A DNA stretch of 6,146 nucleotides, taken from contig JAKAQU010000189.1 of NCBI GenBank assembly GCA_021819535.1, positions 1 to 6,146 of the forward strand. Direction: 5' to 3'. This DNA is from Pseudomonadota bacterium (GTDB taxonomy: Bacteria; Pseudomonadota; Alphaproteobacteria; Acetobacterales; Acetobacteraceae). The number at the start of each line of letters is the position of its first letter. Position 1 is the stretch's first letter. Below are positions 1 to 5,909 of this stretch, one piece after another. The notes under the pieces are model-generated. The model was given only the letters and a program-made list of their open reading frames with translations, was not told where the DNA came from and did not search any database. The position numbers were made by a program, and so were the translations under genes.

Positions 1-45
1 GATCTGACGGTTTCCGCCGCCGCCGGCGCATGCCATCCTGGCCCC

Positions 46-660
46 GTGAACGAACCGCCCGACCCGACCCCAGCCTCTTCCGCCACCGCCGCGCCAGATG
101 AAGCGCCGCCGAGCGAGGCCGTGCTGCACGAGGCGGCACTCGTCCATCTCGCGCGCTATGCGACAACCGAGGCGAGGCTGCTCCGCGTTCTCGCGCGGCG
201 GATCGCGCGCTGGCGCCACAGCGCGAGCGGCGAGCCCGAGACGCTGGCAGCGGCCGAAGCCCTGAGCCTTGCCGCGGCGCGGCGCGTGGTCGCCCGGCTG
301 GCAGCGGCGGGCGGGGTCGATGATGCCGCCTTCGCCGGCGCCCGTGCCGCGCGGCTCCATCGCGCCGGGCGTTCGCGCCGCGCCATCGCCGCCCATCTCG
401 CCGCCCGCGGCGTCGATGCCGAGACACTGCGCGCGGCCCTTCCCGCCGATCCCGAGGCCGAACTCGTCGCCGCGCTCGCGCTTGCGCGCCGCCGCCGCCT
501 CGGACCCTTTCGTTTGGGCCCAGAGGCCGAACCGGGGCGCGAAATCGCCATTCTCGCGCGCGCCGGATTTCCACGCGCCATCGCCGAACAGGTGCTGGCG
601 ATGAGCACGGAAAGCGCGCTCGCTCACCTCTCTCCCTCCGACGCGGCAAGCAAGACATGA
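46..660 (+). CDS. recX: RecX family regulatory protein
   Basis: Probable cytoplasmic RecX, the family that binds RecA filaments and modulates recombination and SOS activity. The 204-residue product is all-helical in character and rich in Ala and Arg. Family-like segments are the first repeat around residues 27-55 (ALVHLARYATTEARLLRVLARR), the 'GGVDDAAFAGARAARL' segment at about 89-104, 'GRSRRAIAAHLAARGV' at 108-123, and the 'LARRRRLGPFR' stretch at 146-156. The latter two resemble the second and third RecX three-helix repeats. The start is uncertain. It is a GTG at 46 with no Shine-Dalgarno sequence in front, the frame stays open to base 1, and residues 1-25 are a low-complexity Pro/Ala/Ser stretch. 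GTG at 121 is another candidate, or the gene may begin left of the window. Its stop overlaps the azlC start as ATGA (657-660), which suggests translational coupling. RecA is not in view. The family call is fairly firm and the start is weak. Confidence 0.82.
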   Translation: MNEPPDPTPASSATAAPDEAPPSEAVLHEAALVHLARYATTEARLLRVLARRIARWRHSASGEPETLAAAEALSLAAARRVVARLAAAGGVDDAAFAGARAARLHRAGRSRRAIAAHLAARGVDAETLRAALPADPEAELVAALALARRRRLGPFRLGPEAEPGREIAILARAGFPRAIAEQVLAMSTESALAHLSPSDAASKT

Positions 661-1361
661 GCGCGGCCTCGTTTACTACCGTTGGGATTGCGCGCGGCGC
701 CCGGCGCAGCCTCGCGGTCGCGCTCGGGCTCGCGCCGTTCGGCCTCGTCGTCGGCGTGCTCGCCGCCGGCAAGGGGCTTTCGCTCGCCGAGACCGGGCTG
801 ATGAGCGGCCTCGTTTTCGCCGGCGCGAGCCAGATTCTCGCCCTCGACCTCTGGACCCATCCGGCGCCGGTGCTGGCCGCGAGCTTTGCCGCCTTCGCCG
901 TCAATCTCCGCATGGCGCTGATGGGCCCGGCGCTGGCCCCCTGGCTCGAGCGGCTTGCGGGCTGGCGGCTCTGGGGCAACCTCTTTCTGCTCGTCGATCA
1001 CGGTTTCGCGCTGGCCATCGCCGAGGGGCGCAAGGGCGAGCGCGATGGCGGGTTTCTGTTTGGCGCGGGCCTCGCACTCTGGCTCGCATGGCTTGCCTGC
1101 AGCCTCGCCGGCCATCTGCTCGGCGCGGCACTCCACCCGCCGCGCGGCCATCCGCTGTTTTTCGCGGCGCTGGCCGCGTTCGTGAGCCTCCTCGTGCCGC
1201 TCTGGCGCGGGCGGCACGATGCGCTCCCCTGGCTTGTTGCCGCCGCCGTTGCCTTGCCGGTCGCGCATTGGGCGCCACATGGCGCCTGGCACGTGGTGGC
1301 GGCGGCGCTAGCCGGCGGCCTCGTCGGTGCGTTTCGCGAAACCCGGCGCGTCAGAGAATGA
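657..1361 (+). CDS. azlC: AzlC family branched-chain amino acid permease (large subunit)
   Basis: Inner-membrane protein of the AzlC family. Characterised members (Bacillus AzlC, Corynebacterium BrnF, E. coli YgaZ) export branched-chain amino acids, and sometimes methionine, together with a small AzlD/BrnE/YgaH partner. The 234-residue length fits the family. Recognisable elements are the N-terminal 'RRSLAVALGLAPFGLVVGVLA' helix (about 16-36), the signature FAGASQ at 54-59, 'NLRMALMGPALAPWL' at 83-97, and an Asp-His in the membrane (residues 114-115) where the family carries an acidic residue. Further hydrophobic helices lie near 133-156, 166-183 and 190-224. The ATG at 657 overlaps the recX stop. 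The ATG at 1358, which starts azlD, overlaps this gene's stop. The substrate is inferred from family and partner only. Confidence 0.88.
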   Translation: MSAASFTTVGIARGARRSLAVALGLAPFGLVVGVLAAGKGLSLAETGLMSGLVFAGASQILALDLWTHPAPVLAASFAAFAVNLRMALMGPALAPWLERLAGWRLWGNLFLLVDHGFALAIAEGRKGERDGGFLFGAGLALWLAWLACSLAGHLLGAALHPPRGHPLFFAALAAFVSLLVPLWRGRHDALPWLVAAAVALPVAHWAPHGAWHVVAAALAGGLVGAFRETRRVRE

Positions 1362-1657
1362 TCGAGGCGAGCAATCTCGCCGCGATCCTCGGCATGGCAG
1401 CAGCGACACTCGCCTGCCGCGCCGGCGGCTATTTTCTGTTCCGTGCGCTGCGCCCCACCCCGTTTCTCCGCGCCATGCTCGGCTATGTGCCGGGGGCGTT
1501 GTTCGTCGGTTATGTCGCGCCGGCCTTGGCCGCGGGTGGGATCAAGGAATGGGTGGGGGCGGCGGCGACGCTGATCGCCGTTCGGCTTTCGGGCAATATC
1601 CCGCTCGGCATCGCGGTCGGCACGCTCTCCGCCTGGCTGGTGTGGCTCGCGCGATGA
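1358..1657 (+). CDS. azlD: AzlD domain protein (small exporter subunit)
   Basis: A 99-residue, almost wholly hydrophobic protein with about three to four membrane helices (near 6-28, 38-58, 64-80 and 82-98). It has the AzlD pattern of a first helix ending in Thr-x-x-x-Arg (TLACR, residues 17-21), then an 'LRAMLGYVPGALFVGYVAP' helix at 37-55 and a closing helix. AzlD proteins pair with AzlC to form the working branched-chain amino acid exporter, and the immediate position after azlC supports the call. I chose ATG 1358 because it overlaps the azlC stop (ATGA) and gives the usual family length. The open frame extends further upstream, but only as a shadow of azlC. Its own stop overlaps the next gene's start as ATGA at 1654-1657. 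Confidence 0.87.
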   Translation: MIEASNLAAILGMAAATLACRAGGYFLFRALRPTPFLRAMLGYVPGALFVGYVAPALAAGGIKEWVGAAATLIAVRLSGNIPLGIAVGTLSAWLVWLAR

Positions 1658-2820
1658 GGGCGGGCGTTGCACGCGGCGATGCGCGGCTGATGCTGGCGGG
1701 GGCGAGTGCGACCTTTCTCGGCGTCGGCATGCAGCGTTTCGCCTATTCGCTGTTGCTCCCGGCGATGATCGGCGCACATTGGCTCGGCGCCGGCGCGGCG
1801 GGTGCCCTCGGGGCAGCCAATCTCGGCGGCTATCTCGCGGGCGCCCTGCTCGGCCCGCTGCTCGGCCAAAGCTTCGGCCTGATCATGGCACTTCGCGCCT
1901 CGATGCTGCTCGCCTCGGTGAGTTTCGCGCTCTGCGCCGTCAAGGGCGGCCTCCTCTGGTTTCTGATCTGGCGCGTGCTCGCCGGCGTCGCCGGCGGGGC
2001 GCTGATGGTGCTGGCGGGCCCGGCGGTGCAGGCGGCGATCGCACCGCGCTGGCGGGGGCTCGCGGCCGGCCTCACCTTCACCGGGGTTGGCAGCGGGATC
2101 GTGTTTGGCGCACTGGTCGTCCCCCCCCTGCTGCGCGATGGTCTTGCGGCGACCTGGCTCGCGCTCGCCATCGCGGCCTTCGCCATTACCGCCGCCGCCT
2201 GGCGGCTATGGCCGGCGGCCGATCCCGCCCCGCGCCGGGCTCTGTTCGCCGGCCTCCGCCATCCGGCGGCACTTCGCCTGATCGCCGCCTATGCCATGGC
2301 CGCGATCGCCGCGACACCGCATATGCTGTGGTGGCCCGATTTCATCACCCGCGGCCTTGCGCGCGGCAGCGGCGCCGGCGGCGCGTTCTGGCTCCTGTTC
2401 GGCCTGAGTGCCGCGGCGGGGCCTGCGCTCTGCGGGCGGCTGGCCGACCGGCTCGGCCTGCGCCAGGCGCTCGCCCTCGCCCTCTTTGCGCAAATCGTCG
2501 ATACCGCGCTGCCGCTTTTGTGGCGCGGGCTGCCCGCGCTCGCGCTCTCCACCATGCTCGCCGGAGCAACGGCAACCGGCGTATCAGGGCTGTTCCTGCT
2601 CCGCACCCGCAGCGTCGGCGGCGAAGGGGCACCCGGTCTTTGGAGCCTGGCGACCGCCGCCTATGGTGCCGCGCAAACCCTGATCGGCTTTTTGCTCGCT
2701 TGGCTCTATGCCACGACCGGCAACCATCTTTCGCTGTTCGCGATCGGTCTTGTCGGCGCGGTGCTGACGATCCCACTCGCCGACGTCACGCCCAGACGGA
2801 AAAACCAGGCGCTTCCCTGA
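1654..2820 (+). CDS. YbfB/YjiJ family MFS transporter
   Basis: A 388-residue polytopic membrane protein with about 12 hydrophobic segments and no long soluble domain, typical of a compact major facilitator. The N-terminal stretch has a Gly-rich first helix, 'MQRFAYSLLLPAM' at 26-38, an AG-x-LGAANLGGYLAGALLG segment at 49-67 and 'WRVLAGVAGGALMVLAGPAV' at 106-125. This pattern matches the MFS_4 / YbfB-YjiJ group. The second half repeats the MFS layout, with a GRLADRLGLRQ loop at 261-271 resembling the conserved MFS cytoplasmic motif A. Substrates of this group are mostly unknown. Its place right behind azlCD suggests efflux of a related metabolite, but that is inference. I chose ATG 1654 because it overlaps the azlD stop. 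The in-frame extension upstream to 1327 is a shadow of azlC/azlD. It ends at a TGA immediately before the structured spacer. Confidence 0.8.
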   Translation: MRAGVARGDARLMLAGASATFLGVGMQRFAYSLLLPAMIGAHWLGAGAAGALGAANLGGYLAGALLGPLLGQSFGLIMALRASMLLASVSFALCAVKGGLLWFLIWRVLAGVAGGALMVLAGPAVQAAIAPRWRGLAAGLTFTGVGSGIVFGALVVPPLLRDGLAATWLALAIAAFAITAAAWRLWPAADPAPRRALFAGLRHPAALRLIAAYAMAAIAATPHMLWWPDFITRGLARGSGAGGAFWLLFGLSAAAGPALCGRLADRLGLRQALALALFAQIVDTALPLLWRGLPALALSTMLAGATATGVSGLFLLRTRSVGGEGAPGLWSLATAAYGAAQTLIGFLLAWLYATTGNHLSLFAIGLVGAVLTIPLADVTPRRKNQALP

Positions 2821-2840
2821 TGAAAATTACAAGGAAGAAT

Positions 2841-2864
2841 CTTCTTTTTCTGAAGAAAAAGAAG
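2841..2864. repeat. Perfect AT-rich palindrome (11-bp arms)
   Basis: Arms CTTCTTTTTCT (2841-2851) and AGAAAAAGAAG (2854-2864) are exact reverse complements around a central GA. A neighbouring GAAG at 2834-2837 can alternatively pair with the CTTC at 2841-2844, which gives a competing small fold. As RNA, the innermost pairs would open to make a loop. Almost pure purine and pyrimidine arms are striking beside genes of very high GC content. It may be a terminator stem or one copy of an interspersed element. Confidence 0.75.
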
Positions 2865-2873
2865 CAAAAAGAC

Positions 2874-2947
2874 TTTTCTCCCGTTTCCTCGGAGAATCAG
2901 TTTCCTCGGAGCGGGCAGTGCCGCAGGCCCTGCCCAACGGGAGAAAA
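2874..2947. repeat. Nested inverted repeat with inner hairpin
   Basis: The outer arms TTTTCTCCCGTT (2874-2885) and AACGGGAGAAAA (2936-2947) match perfectly over 12 bases around a 50-base interior. Inside, GGGCAG (2913-2918) pairs with CTGCCC (2930-2935), and GCC/GGC (2920-2922 with 2926-2928) can extend the stem across one mismatch. The right part of the interior is therefore a stable hairpin stacked next to the outer stem. The left part holds two direct repeats. Confidence 0.7.
2883..2911. repeat. Two 12-bp direct repeats, 17-bp period
   Basis: GTTTCCTCGGAG occurs at 2883-2894 and again at 2900-2911, separated by five bases (AATCA). The first copy overlaps the end of the left arm of the large inverted repeat, while the second lies free in its loop. 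This could be a small duplication within the spacer. Confidence 0.7.
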
Positions 2948-2958
2948 ATTCCTTTCCC

Positions 2959-3780
2959 TCAATGCAGATCCGACCACACCCGTCGCTTCACCGCATAGGT
3001 GACGCCGGTGAGGAAGACGAGGAACAGGATGACGCGCACGCCGGTTTGCTTGCGCTCTTCCATCTCCGGATTGGCCGCCCAGGTGAGGAAGGTGACGACG
3101 TCCTTCGCTTCCTGATCGAGGGTCGGCTTCACGCCGTCGGTATATTGCACCGAGCCTTCCTGGAGCGGCTGCGGCATGGCGATCTGATGGCCGGGGAAAT
3201 AGGTATTGTAGTTCATGCCAGACATCATCTTCACGCCCGGAGGCGGGTCGGCATAGCCGGTGAGAATGGCATAGAGATAATCAGGGCCGCCTTCACGGGC
3301 GAGTTCGAGCACCGATTGATCGGGAGGATAGGCCCCGCCATTGGCGGCACGCGCTGCCTCTTCGTTCGGGAATGGCGCCTTGAAATGGTCTGACGGCCGG
3401 CCCGGCCGCTCGATCGGCTGGCCTTGATCGTTGACGCCGCCCGGCACCTGCACGCTCGCTGCGATGGCCTTGACCTGATCCTCGCTGAGCCCGATGCCCT
3501 CGAGGTTGCGATAATAGAGCTGATCCATCGAATGGCAGTTCGAGCAGACCTGCTGATAGATCAGAAACCCGCGCTGGGCCGAGGCGCGATCGAAGGTGCC
3601 GAACGGGCCGTTGAAGCTCCAATCGACATGCGGAAGCGGCGGCACCGGGATATCGGCGGTGCTGATTTCATGCACCGGCGCCTTCGCCTCCGCCTTGTCG
3701 CCGGATTGCGCGGCGGCGGGAAATGTGGCGGCCACTGCGGCGGCGGCCACGGTAAGGCTGAGAAATTTCAGGCCACGCAT
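2959..3780 (-). CDS. petC: Cytochrome c1 of the bc1 complex
   Basis: Periplasmic, membrane-anchored c-type heme subunit of complex III. It takes electrons from the Rieske center and passes them to soluble cytochrome c. The 273-residue product has a Sec signal peptide (residues 1 to about 24, ending PAAAQS). The heme-attachment motif CSNCH is at 79-83, in the context 'GFLIYQQVCSNCHSM' that is typical of c1. The axial Met is probably M202 in 'IAMPQPL', after 'YNTYFPGHQ'. A single C-terminal membrane helix spans about 246-264 and is followed by the basic stop KRR. The length is near that of other alphaproteobacterial c1 proteins. I chose ATG 3780 because it gives a proper signal peptide, has GGAGAAGG just upstream, and overlaps the cytochrome b stop by one base. 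Longer in-frame starts are only a shadow of petB. It is the last gene of the operon. Confidence 0.97.
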   Translation of the reverse strand: MRGLKFLSLTVAAAAVAATFPAAAQSGDKAEAKAPVHEISTADIPVPPLPHVDWSFNGPFGTFDRASAQRGFLIYQQVCSNCHSMDQLYYRNLEGIGLSEDQVKAIAASVQVPGGVNDQGQPIERPGRPSDHFKAPFPNEEAARAANGGAYPPDQSVLELAREGGPDYLYAILTGYADPPPGVKMMSGMNYNTYFPGHQIAMPQPLQEGSVQYTDGVKPTLDQEAKDVVTFLTWAANPEMEERKQTGVRVILFLVFLTGVTYAVKRRVWSDLH

Positions 3781-5045
3781 CACGCCTTCTCCATCGGCTT
3801 GGCGGTCGAACCACCCGGCATCGGACCACCGCCGAGCACCGGGCGGCTGATGCTTTCGGGTAGCGGCAGCGGGCGCTCCAGCTTGCCGAGGATCGGCAGG
3901 ATGACCAGGAAGTGCAGGAAATAGTAGAGGGTCGCGAGACGCCCGATCACCACCCAGATCCCTTGCGGGCGATGGGCGCCGACCGCGCCGAGGGCAAACA
4001 CCGAGACCACCAGGAGCCAGAACAATTGGCGATAGATCGGGCGGAAGCGGGCACTCCGAACCGGGCTGGTATCGAGCCAGGGCAAGACGAAGAGCACCGC
4101 GATCGCGCCGAACATCATGACGACGCCGCCGAGCTTGTTCGGCACCGAGCGCAGAATGGCGTAGAACGGCAGGAAATACCATTCAGGAACGATTTCCGCC
4201 GGCGTCTGCAGCGGATTGGCGGGGATGTAATTATCGGGGCTCGCGAAGAAATTCGGCGCGAAGAACACGAGTGCGGCGAGCACGATGAAGAACACGCAAA
4301 TCCCGACGCTGTCCTTGATCGTGTAATAGGGGTGGAAGGGGATCGTATCCTGCGGCGATTTCACCTCTATCCCGAGCGGATTGTTCGACCCGGTGATGTG
4401 GAGTGCCACGACATGCAGGAAGACGACGCCGACGATGACGAAGGGCAGCAGGTAATGCAGGCTGAAAAACCGGTTCAATGTCGGGTTGCCGACCGCGAAA
4501 CCGCCCCAGAGCCAGGTCACGATCGATTTGCCGACCAGCGGGATCGCCGAGAACAGGTTGGTGATGACGGTCGCCCCCCAATAGGACATCTGTCCCCAGG
4601 GCAGCACATAGCCCATGAACGCGGTCGCCATCATCAGGAGCAGAATGACGACGCCGAGCATCCACAGCAATTCGCGCGGCGTCTTGTAGGAGCCGTAATA
4701 GAGGCCGCGGAAAAGATGGACATAGACCACGATGAAGAACATCGAGGCGCCGTTCATATGGGCATAGCGGATCAGCCAGCCCCAGTTCACGTCGCGCATG
4801 ATGTGCTCGACGCTGTCGAAGGCGATCGCCGAGTTCGGCGCGTAATTCATGGCGAGAAAGACGCCGGTCGCGATCATGAGCACGAGGTTGACCATCGCGA
4901 GAGCGCCGAAATTCCAGAAATAGTTGAAATTCTTCGGCGTCGGGAAAGAGCCGTATTCCTTCTGCATCATGGTGAATACCGGCATCCTGGTATCGATCCA
5001 GTTGATCACCGGGTTCTTGAACTCACTCTTGTGCAGGCCGACCAT
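3780..5045 (-). CDS. petB: Cytochrome b of the bc1 complex
   Basis: Integral-membrane core of ubiquinol:cytochrome c oxidoreductase. It carries hemes bL and bH and forms the Qo and Qi quinone sites. The 421-residue product has eight expected helices, roughly 44-66, 97-117, 127-148, 198-217, 247-266, 305-325, 340-358 and 366-388. The four heme ligands are present as two pairs spaced 14 apart: H96 and H110 in the 'YAHMNGAS...VYVHLFRG' helix, and H197 and H211 in 'SLHYLLPF...VVFLH'. The Qi-site 'LHITGSNNP' follows at 215-223, and the Qo-site PEWY motif sits at 287-290. The eight-helix, fused form with a 14-residue second pair is the mitochondrial/proteobacterial type, not a b6/subunit IV split. 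A Pro/Gly-rich tail (about 391-421) ends the protein. The start at 5045 has GGAG nine bases ahead. The stop shares one base with the petC start (TGATG), so the two are likely translationally coupled. Confidence 0.98.
   Translation of the reverse strand: MVGLHKSEFKNPVINWIDTRMPVFTMMQKEYGSFPTPKNFNYFWNFGALAMVNLVLMIATGVFLAMNYAPNSAIAFDSVEHIMRDVNWGWLIRYAHMNGASMFFIVVYVHLFRGLYYGSYKTPRELLWMLGVVILLLMMATAFMGYVLPWGQMSYWGATVITNLFSAIPLVGKSIVTWLWGGFAVGNPTLNRFFSLHYLLPFVIVGVVFLHVVALHITGSNNPLGIEVKSPQDTIPFHPYYTIKDSVGICVFFIVLAALVFFAPNFFASPDNYIPANPLQTPAEIVPEWYFLPFYAILRSVPNKLGGVVMMFGAIAVLFVLPWLDTSPVRSARFRPIYRQLFWLLVVSVFALGAVGAHRPQGIWVVIGRLATLYYFLHFLVILPILGKLERPLPLPESISRPVLGGGPMPGGSTAKPMEKA
3785..3792 (-). promoter_or_regulatory. 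Ribosome binding site of petC
   Basis: On the minus strand GGAGAAGG lies four bases before the petC ATG, inside the end of petB. It supports the short start at 3780 over longer in-frame alternatives. Confidence 0.7.
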
Positions 5046-5055
5046 CGCGCGCCAC

Positions 5056-5059
5056 TCCG
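5056..5059 (-). promoter_or_regulatory. Ribosome binding site of petB
   Basis: GGAG on the minus strand, nine to ten bases before the petB ATG. It lies in the 54-base gap between petA and petB, which shows no separate promoter I can recognise. The gap does carry two AGACGG copies 17 bases apart. Confidence 0.5.
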
Positions 5060-5099
5060 TTCAGGAAATCAGAAAAACCGTCTAGCCCGTTAGTCCGTC

Positions 5100-5690
5100 T
5101 CAGCCGATTTTGATTTTGGTGTCGTTCTCGAAGGCATAGGGCGGCAAGTAGAGATTGAGCGGTGCCGGCCCGTGGCGCACGCGGCCCGAAGTGTCGTACT
5201 GGCTGCCATGGCAGGGGCAGAACCAGCCGCCCCATTCGCCGCGCGGATCGGTCGGCTTGTTACCGAGCGGGATGCAGCCGAGATGGGTGCAGATGCCGAT
5301 CAGCACGATCCACTGCGCATGGCCGGGCTTGACGCGATCGGCATCGGTTTGCGGGTCGATCAGTTCGCCGAGCTTCACATCCTCGGCCGCCTTGATTTCG
5401 GCGGCGGTGCGATGGCGGACGAAGATGGGCTTGCCCTGCCAGAGAATGGTGATGCCGGAGCCTTCGGGAATCGGCGCGAGATTGACCTCGACCGAGGACA
5501 GCGCCAGCACGTCCTGCGACGGGTTCATGCTGTCGATCAGCGGCCAGGCGATCGCCCCGGCCCCGACCAGGGCGCCGGCGCCGGCGACCATTTTCAGGAA
5601 ATCGCGCTTGGTGGCGCCATCTCCCGGCCCGTGTCCAGCGTGACTATGTCCGGCGCCGGAAGGGGAGGAGTGAGCGGCGGTATCGGCCAT
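5100..5690 (-). CDS. petA: Rieske iron-sulfur subunit of the bc1 complex
   Basis: The 2Fe-2S subunit of complex III, which takes the first electron from ubiquinol at the Qo site and swings to cytochrome c1. The 196-residue protein has the two cluster motifs CTHLGC (134-139) and CPCHGS (158-163). These provide ligands C134, H136, C158 and H161 and the disulfide pair C139-C160. S163 and Y165, which tune the redox potential, are both present. 'GPAPLNL' at 174-180 is the usual Pro loop. The anchor helix is at about 34-50 and follows TKRDFLK, a Tat-type motif with Lys-Arg in place of the usual twin Arg. Before it lies an unusual His/Gly-rich leader (residues 7-23, four His). A long insert-like acidic segment (about 95-122) separates the anchor region from the cluster domain, as in other alphaproteobacterial members. 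The ATG at 5690 has GAGGT five bases ahead. It is the first gene of petABC, with 54 bases to petB. Confidence 0.97.
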   Translation of the reverse strand: MADTAAHSSPSGAGHSHAGHGPGDGATKRDFLKMVAGAGALVGAGAIAWPLIDSMNPSQDVLALSSVEVNLAPIPEGSGITILWQGKPIFVRHRTAAEIKAAEDVKLGELIDPQTDADRVKPGHAQWIVLIGICTHLGCIPLGNKPTDPRGEWGGWFCPCHGSQYDTSGRVRHGPAPLNLYLPPYAFENDTKIKIG

Positions 5691-5694
5691 CGTT

Positions 5695-5699
5695 ACCTC
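5695..5699 (-). promoter_or_regulatory. Ribosome binding site of petA
   Basis: On the minus strand GAGGT lies four bases before the ATG at 5690, confirming that start. A small hairpin (arms CCCGC at 5704-5708 and GCGGG at 5716-5720, seven-base loop) lies just upstream of it in the leader. Confidence 0.75.
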
Positions 5700-5825
5700 G
5701 GTTCCCGCAGGTCACGCGGGGTCATGATCTCAAAAACATCGCACAAACCCAACACCCCCAAGAACGTCGGGGTTGTCGGCCCGATATGAACCGCACACAT
5801 ATTAGTCGCGGTCGTTAGGGGCTGC

Positions 5826-5854
5826 AACACAACCCCTTGCCCGGCCGGTGTCAA
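5826..5854 (-). promoter_or_regulatory. Candidate petABC promoter
   Basis: On the minus strand a perfect TTGACA (5854-5849), preceded by C as in the alphaproteobacterial CTTGAC form, is followed after 17 bases by TGTGTT (5831-5826). The -35 element is strong. The -10 element matches the consensus at only three positions, which is common in GC-rich alphaproteobacteria. It would give a petA leader of about 130 bases. No clear FNR, RegA or other activator box was found. Confidence 0.4.
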
Positions 5855-5909
5855 GCCCGGAACAGGGGTCGGCATCGACAGAAAGGGAGGCAGCCGGCAT
5901 AAACATCCT

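Larger units (their letters stand above)
2821..2958. terminator. Structured convergent spacer, probable bidirectional terminator
   Basis: This 138-base spacer separates the 3' ends of two operons that transcribe toward each other. It is far richer in A and T than the flanking genes. From left to right it holds a perfect palindrome at 2841-2864, a short AAAAG-A-CTTTT repeat at 2867-2877, and an inverted repeat with arms 2874-2885 and 2936-2947. That inverted repeat encloses a GC-rich hairpin at 2913-2935. Read on the minus strand, the large stem is followed by T-rich tracts (complement of 2866-2870 and 2855-2864), a layout suited to ending petC transcription. Read on the plus strand, the palindrome is followed by CAAAAAGACTTTTCTC, a weaker terminator form. 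No coding potential is supported here. Confidence 0.6.
5691..5909. other. Divergent petA-hemF intergenic region
   Basis: A 219-base region holding the start signals of two divergent transcription units. It contains the candidate petA promoter, a leader hairpin, a CCGGCCGG palindrome at 5841-5848 between the petA -35 and -10 elements, and the AGGGAGG tract ahead of hemF. I could not place a convincing hemF promoter. No coding sequence is supported; the frame open on the minus strand from 6130 to 5693 runs through hemF and has no family resemblance. Confidence 0.6.

Noticed and set aside
1779..3002. 407-codon plus-strand frame overlapping the MFS gene
   Set aside because: It is an Arg/Pro/Ala-rich shadow of the MFS frame. 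Its tail runs through the structured spacer and gives only a Lys-rich translation of the palindrome.
3781..4182. N-terminal extension of the cytochrome c1 frame on the minus strand
   Set aside because: The extra 134 residues are an out-of-frame reading of cytochrome b, lack family resemblance, and would bury a good signal peptide and ribosome binding site at 3780.
3912..5093. Long plus-strand frame of 393 codons opposite petB
   Set aside because: It is rich in His, Asp, Glu and Arg, as expected from the antisense of a membrane protein gene in GC-rich DNA. The opposite strand holds a fully conserved cytochrome b.
5751..5776. Imperfect inverted repeat (ACCCC against GGGGT)
   Set aside because: Only about five pairs before a mismatch, in G/C-rich DNA. 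Too weak to claim as an operator or terminator.
5836..5855. CTTG...CAAG as a possible regulator (FNR/FixK-like) site
   Set aside because: Half-sites do not match TTGAT-N4-ATCAA, and their centre is offset from the CCGGCCGG palindrome. It coincides with the petA -35 element, which explains it better.
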